Origin: Cytophagaceae bacterium
Lineage (GTDB): Bacteria > Bacteroidota > Bacteroidia > Cytophagales > Spirosomataceae
Assembly (NCBI GenBank): GCA_947461155.1
Contig: CANHKE010000031.1
Location: forward strand, 1 to 8,963
Length of the DNA: 8,963 bases
Reading direction: 5' to 3'
The first letter of the stretch is position 1. Every line of letters starts with the position of its first letter. Both the position numbers and the translations under genes were made by a program. Below are positions 1 through 6,417 of this stretch, one piece after another. The notes below the pieces were generated by a model, which made no database searches, was not told where the DNA came from, and saw nothing but the letters and a program-made list of their open reading frames with translations.

Positions 1-1325
1 ATGGCACGTGGTACTTGATACAATTCATGTGCATCGCGTGTCCAAACTCCGGCTCCTAAACCGTATAGTGTATCGTTCGCAATTTCGATTGCTTCTTCCG
101 TTGTCTTGAATGTGGTCACACAAACTACTGGTCCAAAAATCTCTTCTTGGAAGATCCGCATCTTATTGTTTCCCTTGAATAAGGTTGGTTGGATGTAATA
201 GCCATTCGCTAAATCCCCCGGTAATTTTTGCACGTCACCGCCGCATAAAACTTCGGCTCCTTCTTCTACACCAAGTTTCAAATAAGATTGAATTTTCTCG
301 TATTGATCGTTCGAAGCTTGAGCGCCCATCATGGTATTTGGATCTAATGGATCACCCATTTTGATGGCTTTGGTACGTTCAACTACCCTGCTCATGAACT
401 TATCGTAAATGCTCTCGTGAACTAAAATACGCGAAGGACATGTACAAACTTCCCCTTGATTTACGGCAAATAATACGGCGCCTTCAACTGCTTTGTCGAA
501 GAAATCGTCGTCTGCATCAGCGACAGATGGGAAGAAAATGTTTGGTGATTTACCTCCCAATTCCATCGTTACAGGAATCAAATTCTCAGAGGCATATTGC
601 ATAATTAAACGTCCTGTAGTGGTCTCACCTGTGAACGAAACTTTCGAGATACGTGGAGATTGCGCTAATGGCTTTCCAGCTTCTGGACCAAAACCTGTAA
701 CAACGTTTAATACCCCAGCAGGTAAGATGTCTTGGATCAACTCCAGTAAACACATAATCGAAGTAGGCGTTTGTTCTGCCGGTTTAACGACTGTGCAACA
801 TCCTGCAGCTAAAGCAGGTGCAATTTTCCAAGTCGCCATTAATAATGGGAAGTTCCAAGGAATGATTTGACCAACAACACCGATTGGCTCATGTAAGCAG
901 ATGCTAACTGTGTTTTCTTCGTGCTCTGAAATTGTTCCTTCTTCAGCGCGAAGACAACCTGCGAAATAACGGAAATGATCGATCACTAAAGGTAAATCCA
1001 CATTTACCGTTTCGCGAATTGGCTTTCCGTTATCCATGGTTTCAATCGCTGCCAAATAAGCTAAGTTGGCCTCAATTTTATCCGCAATTTTCAATAAGAT
1101 AGAAGAACGGTGGTTGACTGAAGATTTTCCCCAAGTTTCAAATGCTTTGTGAGCTGCATCTAAAGCTAATTCGATATCTTCTTTTCCAGAGCGCGCCGCT
1201 TTCGCGATTAATTTCCCATCGACAGGGCTGTAATTTTCAAAATACTCTCCTTTTACGGGTGGTACAAATTTACCTCCAATGAAGTTGTCATAGTGTGACT
1301 TAAAGGTCGGTCTTGCAGTTGACAT
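1..1325 (-). CDS. NAD-dependent aldehyde dehydrogenase, AldB/ExaC/AcoD type (3' end outside window)
   Basis: This cytoplasmic enzyme oxidises an aldehyde, probably acetaldehyde or another short aliphatic one, to the carboxylic acid with NAD(P)+. The minus-strand frame is open from the ATG at 1325 to the window edge, giving 441 complete residues; the family is usually a little over 500 residues, so roughly the last 65 are missing. The start is followed by [17 protein letters not shown], a typical N-terminus. Visible motifs are IIPWNFP (Asn158, oxyanion hole), MELGGKSP (Glu255, general base), [11 protein letters not shown] (Cys294, nucleophile) and EEIFGPV (Glu395, cofactor ribose contact). The GEVCTCPSR form, rather than GQCC, is characteristic of the AldB/ExaC/AcoD subgroup; this is family knowledge. 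All catalytic residues are intact. The gene follows the ChaN-like gene on the same strand, but the 119-bp gap holds its own promoter and a repeated operator-like element. The exact substrate is inferred. Confidence 0.94.
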   Translation of the reverse strand, partial: MSTARPTFKSHYDNFIGGKFVPPVKGEYFENYSPVDGKLIAKAARSGKEDIELALDAAHKAFETWGKSSVNHRSSILLKIADKIEANLAYLAAIETMDNGKPIRETVNVDLPLVIDHFRYFAGCLRAEEGTISEHEENTVSICLHEPIGVVGQIIPWNFPLLMATWKIAPALAAGCCTVVKPAEQTPTSIMCLLELIQDILPAGVLNVVTGFGPEAGKPLAQSPRISKVSFTGETTTGRLIMQYASENLIPVTMELGGKSPNIFFPSVADADDDFFDKAVEGAVLFAVNQGEVCTCPSRILVHESIYDKFMSRVVERTKAIKMGDPLDPNTMMGAQASNDQYEKIQSYLKLGVEEGAEVLCGGDVQKLPGDLANGYYIQPTLFKGNNKMRIFQEEIFGPVVCVTTFKTTEEAIEIANDTLYGLGAGVWTRDAHELYQVPRA

Positions 1326-1373
1326 AGTTTTTAATGATTAAGGTTAACAGATTTATTTCGTTGAATACGAAGG

Positions 1374-1381
1374 CAAATCTA
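1374..1381 (-). promoter_or_regulatory. Putative -7 promoter element of the aldehyde dehydrogenase gene
   Basis: The minus strand reads TAGATTTG, a full match to the Bacteroidota -7 consensus TAnnTTTG, and is followed by C. It would give a leader of about 40 bases before the ATG at 1325. There is no good -33 TTTG at the usual distance (about TTCG near 1402-1399), which would fit a promoter that needs an activator bound just upstream. Confidence 0.55.
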
Positions 1382-1400
1382 TACCTATCATTACATATCG

Positions 1401-1433
1401 AATAGCACTATTTCGTCAAATAATAGCACTTTG
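1401..1433. repeat. Direct repeat with 21-bp period upstream of the aldehyde dehydrogenase promoter (candidate operator)
   Basis: AATAGCACT occurs at 1401-1409 and again at 1422-1430 in the same orientation, 21 bp (two helical turns) apart. The copy nearer the promoter is also a hyphenated palindrome, AATAG-CA-CTATT (1401-1412). The pair lies directly upstream of the -7 element at 1374-1381 and touches the expected -33 position. Two same-face direct repeats abutting -33 is the arrangement used by AraC-family activators, and AraC-type regulators are often linked to this aldehyde dehydrogenase subgroup. The identity of the regulator is inferred; none is encoded in the window. Confidence 0.5.
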
Positions 1434-1444
1434 CAATCAGTTGT

Positions 1445-2290
1445 TTAATACGTACTCGTCATATCTTCCTCGACACAGATGATGTAATCGGCCTTCAAAA
1501 AGTGCTCAGGCATCAAGGAATCAATCTCTTTTTGAGACACGGTCGCGATGGTTCCGATCTTGATATCCACTTTTGAGCGCTTCAAATACCAGGAAATTCC
1601 TTCGTGGTATTCGGAATGATAGGAGCCATTATAGTGGATAAACAGCTGTCCGGAAGACCAGTTTTTAAAAATAAAATGGGCCATGGTGGCGTCTTTGATT
1701 GCTTGCGCTTTGGGCATATTTGGGGAAGTGTGTTCGCCCATCATGGTCAGCATTTTTTGATAGCCGGGTAGATTGGCATCATAGGCGATAGGCAAGGGAG
1801 CGATCCAGCCTTTCTCTTGTTCTGATAGATTTGCTAAACTTTCGAAGCCTCCTTTGGATACTTGACTTGCGTATTTTCGGGGAATATTGGTGGCTATAAA
1901 CGCGATGTTATTCTCTTTGGCAAAATTTACCAGTGGGGCATAATCCGTACGATAATTTTTCCAAAGTCGGGCCGATGAATCCAATCCCTTCGCGGTGATT
2001 TTCCCTAGCAAATAATTCGTTAACGCGATTTGGTTATCCTGCTCAAACATCTCGGCACCTAGGACCAGATTCCGTTTTTCGGCACAGGCTTGGGTGATTT
2101 CTAATTCCAGCCAATGGCTGATGGGATTATTGTGCAATTCCCCAAACAACACGACGTCTTGCTGCTGAAGCTGCTTGATCATTTTCGAATATGACACCTT
2201 TTTCCCTTGGGCATTGTATAAAACGTAGGCCGGTTTATCGCGCGCTTGAAGCGTAAAAGTGAGGGTCAAAAAGAGCACTAGTAATTTCAT
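1445..2290 (-). CDS. ChaN-like exported protein (haem-binding uptake / Tiki superfamily domain)
   Basis: The 281-residue product starts at ATG 2290 with a clear signal peptide, MKLLVLFLTLTFTLQA, probably cleaved before RDKP. An in-frame ATG at 2335 would add 15 non-signal-like residues and lies upstream of the likely promoter, so 2290 is preferred. Family motifs, numbered from 2290, are VVLFGELHNNP (Glu51, His53), GAEMFEQDNQ at about 78-87, TMAHFIF (His205) and HYNGSYHSEYHEG (His225, His229). These match the ChaN/EreA-like fold; Campylobacter ChaN is an iron-regulated lipoprotein that binds haem between two subunits. Here no cysteine follows the signal sequence, so the protein should be soluble and periplasmic rather than lipid-anchored. 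It is divergent from the MFS pump, with starts 83 bp apart. Haem binding is a family inference; related members are proposed hydrolases or peptidases. Confidence 0.86.
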   Translation of the reverse strand: MKLLVLFLTLTFTLQARDKPAYVLYNAQGKKVSYSKMIKQLQQQDVVLFGELHNNPISHWLELEITQACAEKRNLVLGAEMFEQDNQIALTNYLLGKITAKGLDSSARLWKNYRTDYAPLVNFAKENNIAFIATNIPRKYASQVSKGGFESLANLSEQEKGWIAPLPIAYDANLPGYQKMLTMMGEHTSPNMPKAQAIKDATMAHFIFKNWSSGQLFIHYNGSYHSEYHEGISWYLKRSKVDIKIGTIATVSQKEIDSLMPEHFLKADYIICVEEDMTSTY

Positions 2291-2310
2291 CGGATAGCGA
2301 ATAGGTTTGT

Positions 2311-2318
2311 CTAAAGTA
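2311..2318 (-). promoter_or_regulatory. Possible -7 element of the ChaN-like gene
   Basis: The minus strand reads TACTTTAG, one mismatch from TAnnTTTG, about 20 bases before the ATG at 2290. There is no matching -33 box at the normal distance, so support is weak. It does favour the 2290 start over the in-frame ATG at 2335. Confidence 0.3.
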
Positions 2319-2326
2319 CGAATATT

Positions 2327-2339
2327 CCCAAACATTGGG
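2327..2339. promoter_or_regulatory. Inverted repeat CCCAA-ACA-TTGGG between divergent genes
   Basis: A perfect 5-bp-arm inverted repeat with a 3-base centre lies between the two outward-facing -7 elements (2311-2318 minus, 2342-2349 plus). A dimeric regulator bound here could control both the ChaN-like gene and the MFS pump. The arms are short, so chance occurrence is possible. Confidence 0.3.
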
Positions 2340-2341
2340 CG

Positions 2342-2349
2342 TACCTTTG
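2342..2349 (+). promoter_or_regulatory. Putative -7 promoter element of the MFS transporter gene
   Basis: TACCTTTG followed by C is a full match to TAnnTTTG and lies 24 bases before the ATG at 2374, matching the spacing seen for the outer-membrane protein gene. It rules against the upstream TTG at 2335 as start, because that would precede the transcription start. No convincing -33 box is visible. Confidence 0.5.
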
Positions 2350-2373
2350 CGCTTTCAAAAATTCCAACCCTTC

Positions 2374-3567
2374 ATGCTTACTTCTGCGAACCGCACGAAA
2401 ATCATCTTAATACTTGGTATACTTTCGGCGATTGGGCCATTGTCCATCGACATGTATTTGCCTGCTTTCAAAAACATTGCACATGCGCTAAACTGCTCAC
2501 AAGAGGAGATGGGGTATACGCTTTCCAGTTTCTTTTTTGGGATTTGTTTGGGCCAATTAATTAGTGGGCCATTATTAGACCATTTTGGGCGTAAAAACGT
2601 GTTATACATCGGCCTTTCAGTCTATGTACTGAGCTCGATTGCCTGTGCATTTGCCCCCTCTGTGGAGGCTTTAACCATTTTTCGATTATTTCAAGCACTC
2701 GGTGGTAGTGTGGGTATGGTGGCACCTAATGCCGTGATTCGGGAAACATTTGAGGAAAAGGAACGTCCAAAAATCATGTCATTTATGATTTTAATTTTAG
2801 GGGTTTCACCTATTCTGGCTCCTTCATTAGGGAGTTTGCTATTAACATTGGCTAGTTGGAAAGCGATCTTTCTGGTATTGGCCGGGATATTATTAGTTAT
2901 CATCTTCTTGATCAGATCTTGGTTGCCCGAGAAGATTAATCACGAGAAGAAAGGTCCGTTTAAATTGATGAATATCGCAAAGGCATATCGAGCCTTATTT
3001 AAAGAGAAAGAATATTTGGTTTTTGCGTTTACAGGTGCCATTGGGGCGGGAAGTATTTTTACGTTTGTGGGTGGCGCACCCTTGACCTTTTTAACATATT
3101 ACCAAGTAAGCGAATCGAAATTCGGATTATTATTTGCGATTGTGGCCTCGGGGATTATTTCTGCGAGCCAATTGAACCACATCGTGCTTAAAAAATATAC
3201 CAGCCTACAAGTATTACGCGTGACGTTGCCTACGCAATTAGGCCTAGGTCTATTGCTGGCCATTTTAGCCAAATTTGATTTGCTGACCATGGAGCTTAAT
3301 ATCTTCTTGCTCTTTTTGATCATGGGCTGCCAAGGGTTCAACTTTCCGAACGTAGCAACCTTAGCCTTACGTCCATTTCATCAAGGTGCCGGAACCGCCT
3401 CGGCAATGTTGGGCTCCATCCAAATGGCTTGGGGCGCTGTTTGCTCGGTACTTGTAGGGCTTTTGTTCGACGGCACACCATTCACTATGGCAATCATCAT
3501 TTTCGGCTGCGCGGTTCTAGCGAATGTGATCTTATTTGGCGTGGGGAGGAAAATAATTGAGAGGTGA
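2374..3567 (+). CDS. Bcr/CflA-family MFS drug efflux transporter
   Basis: This inner-membrane proton-driven antiporter (DHA1 group, usually 12 TM helices) is predicted to export small toxic compounds. The product is 397 residues, normal for the family. The first helix contains IGPLSIDMYLPAF (Asp26 in TM1), the signature of the Bcr/CflA branch. Motif A, GQLISGPLLDHFGRK, lies in the loop after TM2 at about 60-74; a motif B-like FRLFQALGG with Arg104 is in TM4; and the antiporter motif C region LGVSPILAPSLG is at about 142-153 in TM5. ATG 2374 is chosen over a TTG at 2335 because the leading residues from the latter are not hydrophobic and precede the -7 element. The last codons (IER and the stop) are made of tandem heptamer repeat sequence, so the native C-terminus may have been altered by repeat insertion. 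Substrate is unknown; bicyclomycin, chloramphenicol or sulfonamides are known for relatives. Confidence 0.93.
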   Translation: MLTSANRTKIILILGILSAIGPLSIDMYLPAFKNIAHALNCSQEEMGYTLSSFFFGICLGQLISGPLLDHFGRKNVLYIGLSVYVLSSIACAFAPSVEALTIFRLFQALGGSVGMVAPNAVIRETFEEKERPKIMSFMILILGVSPILAPSLGSLLLTLASWKAIFLVLAGILLVIIFLIRSWLPEKINHEKKGPFKLMNIAKAYRALFKEKEYLVFAFTGAIGAGSIFTFVGGAPLTFLTYYQVSESKFGLLFAIVASGIISASQLNHIVLKKYTSLQVLRVTLPTQLGLGLLLAILAKFDLLTMELNIFLLFLIMGCQGFNFPNVATLALRPFHQGAGTASAMLGSIQMAWGAVCSVLVGLLFDGTPFTMAIIIFGCAVLANVILFGVGRKIIER

Positions 3568-3600
3568 GAGGTAAGAGGTAAGAGGTGAGAGGTGAGGGGT
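3559..3600 (+). repeat. Heptamer tandem repeat array 1, (RAGAGGT)x6
   Basis: Six contiguous 7-bp units start at 3559, 3566, 3573, 3580, 3587 and 3594: GAGAGGT, GAGAGGT, AAGAGGT, AAGAGGT, GAGAGGT, GAGGGGT. The array begins inside the MFS gene, and the TGA stop (3565-3567) is formed at the junction of units 1 and 2. Each unit junction gives TGA or TAA on the plus strand, so with a 7-bp period all three forward frames are closed within 21 bases. The strand is almost purely purine apart from the T in each unit. Confidence 0.9.
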
Positions 3601-3605
3601 AAAAA

Positions 3606-3633
3606 CGACTGACGACTAGCGACTAGTGACTGT
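3606..3633 (+). repeat. Heptamer tandem repeat array 2, (CGACTAG)x4
   Basis: Four contiguous 7-bp units at 3606, 3613, 3620 and 3627 read CGACTGA, CGACTAG, CGACTAG and a degenerate TGACTGT. The array starts five A residues after array 1 and has the same 7-bp period but an unrelated unit. TGA or TAG occurs in each unit. No clear rho-independent terminator is seen after the MFS gene. The rest of this gap, to 3700, holds nothing I can identify. Confidence 0.8.
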
Positions 3634-3706
3634 ACGCAACAATCCCCGCGTTCATCTATACATTCGACCGCTAAGCAGAAAAATGAAAAGATAAAAAATC
3701 ACACAA

Positions 3707-3723
3707 TGTATCTTTGCGATACA
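3707..3723 (+). promoter_or_regulatory. -7 element inside an inverted repeat, promoter of the outer-membrane protein gene
   Basis: TATCTTTG (3709-3716), followed by C, fully matches the Bacteroidota -7 consensus. It is embedded in a perfect inverted repeat, TGTATC-TTTGC-GATACA (arms 3707-3712 and 3718-3723). The expected transcription start falls at about 3721-3723, giving a leader of about 20 bases before the ATG at 3743. No good -33 box is visible. The symmetry suggests an operator at which a dimeric repressor would block the promoter, or a small hairpin at the start site; this is inference. Confidence 0.5.
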
Positions 3724-3742
3724 ATATTATTCAATCCGCCTA

Positions 3743-6349
3743 ATGAAAAAATTCCTTCTATCTACGCTTGTCTCGTTTAGCACATTTTTCGCATTCGCAC
3801 AAGTTCCAGGGGCTCCAGCCGGAGCTAAAATGCCCGACATGAACCGGGGCCATGTATTTGGCAAAGTAGTAGATGATCAGGGCAAGCCGGTCGAATTCGC
3901 ATCTGTCGTTTTATTAAAAACGACCGTAGACCCAGCCACCAAAAAACCAAAAGACATTTTGGTCAAAGCGCAAGCCGCTGAACTCAACGGGGACTTTAAT
4001 TTCAAAGAGATTCCAATCAACGTAAAATTAAAAATCAAAATTAGCTTCGTCGGCTTTACGCCCTACGAAGCAACAGTCGCTTTCGCAATGCCACCCATGG
4101 GCGGCATGAAACCCGGCCAAGCACCCGATCCCGAAATGATGGCCAAATTAATGGCTGCCTTCGAAAAGGATTTGGGAAATATCAAATTAGCGCCGGATTC
4201 AAAGGAATTAGATGCGGTCGTGGTAACCGGCACCAAGTCGTTGGTGGAGATGGACATCGACAAAAAATCATTTAACGTCAGTCAAAACTTAGTTACAACT
4301 GGGGGTACCGCGATCGACGTGATGCGTAACATTCCATCCGTTCAAGTAGATATCGATGGCAACGTCAAAGTTCGCAACGCGAACCCGACCCTCTTTATTG
4401 ACGGTCGGCCTACCAGCCTTACGATGGATCAAATTCCGGCGGACATCATCGACAAAGTAGAAGTGATCACCAACCCATCTGCCAAATACGATGCCTCAGG
4501 AAGTGTAGCGGGTATCATTAATATTGTCTTAAAAAAGAATAAAAAGAATGGCTACAACGGCATGGTGAATATGGGCGCTAACCGCAGAGGAGGTACCAAT
4601 GTCATGGGCAATTTTAGTTTCCAACAAAACAAATGGAATCTCACAGCAACCCTTTTGAACAATATGGAGCGCAATGAATCCAATGGATACAGCGATCGCC
4701 AGTCGACTATTGGCGGAATAGCTTCTTCAATCTATCAAGATTCGGACAACAAGACGAAAGGTTTTATGTTGTTTCCGCGTTTTTCCGCCGACTACGCTTT
4801 ATCGAACCGTTCGACATTGACGGTAGGTGCGTTCTTTGGTGGCGGTGGCCAATTCAAGCCGATTGAAACATTGCAAATCACGAGCACTGTGAATGGCAAA
4901 AAATCATTTAGCAATCGCTACACCGAAAGTTTACGCGAATTCAAGCCACAAGGATTTCAATTTGGCTTCAAACATACCTTCCCGAAAGCTGGGGAGGAGT
5001 TAACGATGGACATGAATTTCTTCGGCGGGACGAATAAAAATGAGTCCTTGATCACGACGAATTATTTGAATAACAACGCGATAACAGGCACTCAAATTCA
5101 GAAGAATGCTGGCGAAGGCAATAACAAATTTATCACGATTCAAACCGACTACGTGAAGCCAATCAAAAATGAAGGTACGATCGAAATGGGCCTTCGTGCG
5201 CAAATCAATGAATTGGCCAACAAAAATGATAATACCTTGAAGGCGGTCGGATCAGATGTCTACAAAACCATTCCTTCCGCATCCATTAACTATTCAAGTT
5301 TAAATAATGTATATGCGGCCTATGTATCCGTATCAGGCAAAACAACGGCATTTTCTTATAAAGTGGGCCTACGCGGCGAAAGCTCAAACTATACCGGCGA
5401 GTTAATGTCGACGAATCAGAAATTCAGCAACAACTATCCGTTGAGTTTATTTCCATCCATCTTCTTGAAGAAAGATTTGTCGAAAACGGATCAGTTGCAA
5501 TTGAGCGTAACGCGCCGGGTGAATCGTCCAAACTTCTTCCAACTTATCCCTTTTGTGGATTACAGCGATAGTTTAAATATTACGCGTGGTAATGCGGATT
5601 TGGTTCCTGAATTCACCACATCCGGCGAGTTATCGTACAGCAAAACCAAAGGATCTGCGACCTTCCTATTCTCGGGTTACTATAAATACACGGACAATTT
5701 GATCACGCGCTTTTATAGCCAAGAAATCAACCCAATCAGCGGGAGATTAGATTTGATTAACACATTTGTCAATGCGAACTCAAGCATTAACTATGGCGCC
5801 GAATTAACCTATACCAATAAATTCCAAAACTGGTGGGATTTCACGGCGAACGTGAACGTCTATAATTCGAAGATTAACGTCAGCAACATCGAAAGCTCTG
5901 GAGCAGTAGCAGATGGAATGTGGACGGCTTTTGGTAAGATTAACAACACCTTTGTGTTGCCTAAGAAATGGGTGATTCAGTTGTCGGCCGACTACCAAGG
6001 CAAAACCAACATGCCAGTTAGCCAAGGGCAAGGACAAATGGGCCCTCCAGGCATGCAGTCACAAAGTTCATCGCAAGGATACGTGCAACCTTATTATGGC
6101 ATTGACATCGCGATTAAGAAATCATTCTTGAAAAACGACATGGCGTCATTAACATTAGCCTTTAATGATATTGGCAAAACACGTGGAAATACACGGGTAT
6201 CGTTTGGCGAAGGGTTTACACAGACCTCGTATCGCATTTCGAATCCGCAGCAGGTTCGCTTAACGCTATCAGTTCGTTTCGGCAAGTTTGATATGAGCCA
6301 AATGAAAAAGAATAATTCGAGTAACGTGGATATGCAACAAATGCAATAA
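3743..6349 (+). CDS. TonB-dependent receptor-like outer-membrane beta-barrel protein
   Basis: The 868-residue product starts with a signal peptide (about residues 1-19, cleaved near AFA|QVPG). Residues about 36-110 form a carboxypeptidase-regulatory-like domain (GHVFGKVVDDQGKPVEFASV). Residues about 155-265 form a plug, with VVVTG at 159-163, the segment from AIDVMRNIPSVQVD at 190 onward, LFIDGRPT at 217 and KVEVITNPSAKYDASG at 238. The remainder is a 22-strand-type barrel of the Bacteroidota 'outer membrane protein beta-barrel family'. It probably imports a ligand with TonB/ExbBD energy, though some members may not be transporters. No canonical TonB box is obvious and no SusD-like partner is adjacent, so it is not a SusCD pair. 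Oddities are a Met/Pro/Gly-rich segment at 116-137, a Gln/Gly/Ser-rich loop at about 759-780, and a 19-residue polar tail after the last strand (RFGKF, ending at 849). The gene stands alone with its own promoter and terminator. Substrate is unknown. Confidence 0.93.
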   Translation: MKKFLLSTLVSFSTFFAFAQVPGAPAGAKMPDMNRGHVFGKVVDDQGKPVEFASVVLLKTTVDPATKKPKDILVKAQAAELNGDFNFKEIPINVKLKIKISFVGFTPYEATVAFAMPPMGGMKPGQAPDPEMMAKLMAAFEKDLGNIKLAPDSKELDAVVVTGTKSLVEMDIDKKSFNVSQNLVTTGGTAIDVMRNIPSVQVDIDGNVKVRNANPTLFIDGRPTSLTMDQIPADIIDKVEVITNPSAKYDASGSVAGIINIVLKKNKKNGYNGMVNMGANRRGGTNVMGNFSFQQNKWNLTATLLNNMERNESNGYSDRQSTIGGIASSIYQDSDNKTKGFMLFPRFSADYALSNRSTLTVGAFFGGGGQFKPIETLQITSTVNGKKSFSNRYTESLREFKPQGFQFGFKHTFPKAGEELTMDMNFFGGTNKNESLITTNYLNNNAITGTQIQKNAGEGNNKFITIQTDYVKPIKNEGTIEMGLRAQINELANKNDNTLKAVGSDVYKTIPSASINYSSLNNVYAAYVSVSGKTTAFSYKVGLRGESSNYTGELMSTNQKFSNNYPLSLFPSIFLKKDLSKTDQLQLSVTRRVNRPNFFQLIPFVDYSDSLNITRGNADLVPEFTTSGELSYSKTKGSATFLFSGYYKYTDNLITRFYSQEINPISGRLDLINTFVNANSSINYGAELTYTNKFQNWWDFTANVNVYNSKINVSNIESSGAVADGMWTAFGKINNTFVLPKKWVIQLSADYQGKTNMPVSQGQGQMGPPGMQSQSSSQGYVQPYYGIDIAIKKSFLKNDMASLTLAFNDIGKTRGNTRVSFGEGFTQTSYRISNPQQVRLTLSVRFGKFDMSQMKKNNSSNVDMQQMQ

Positions 6350-6368
6350 TTAGCTTGTCTTTGAAATG

Positions 6369-6399
6369 AAAAAAACGACCTGATGGGTCGTTTTTTTTT
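6369..6399. terminator. Bidirectional rho-independent terminator
   Basis: A hairpin with stem ACGACC/GGTCGT (CGACC 6376-6380 paired with GGTCG 6386-6390, loop TGATG) is extended by an A-tract (6369-6375) on the left and nine T residues (6391-6399) on the right. It sits 19 bases after the outer-membrane protein stop on the plus strand and 18 bases beyond the hydroxylase stop on the minus strand. The A/T tracts on both sides let it serve both convergent genes. Confidence 0.92.
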
Positions 6400-6417
6400 A
6401 TTTAACCTGCTAGAAGC

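Noticed and set aside
493..870. Plus-strand 125-codon open frame
   Set aside because: It lies wholly antisense to the aldehyde dehydrogenase, crosses its conserved motifs, and its product resembles no protein family I know.
2335..2373. TTG at 2335 as the pump start, and ATG at 2335 (minus) as the ChaN-like start
   Set aside because: Both would add non-hydrophobic residues before a clear membrane or signal segment and lie upstream of the likely -7 elements.
2307..2609. Short open frames on both strands over the MFS start
   Set aside because: They overlap the well supported pump reading frame and have no signal, domain or start context of their own.
3559..3633. CRISPR-like array
   Set aside because: Units are 7 bp with no spacers, so these are simple tandem repeats.
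3600..3640. Terminator after the MFS gene
   Set aside because: ACTAGT gives a tiny palindrome, but there is no stable stem followed by a T-tract.
3743..6349. SusC-type glycan receptor
   Set aside because: The protein is shorter than usual SusC proteins, lacks their plug signature, and no SusD-like gene follows; a terminator ends the unit.
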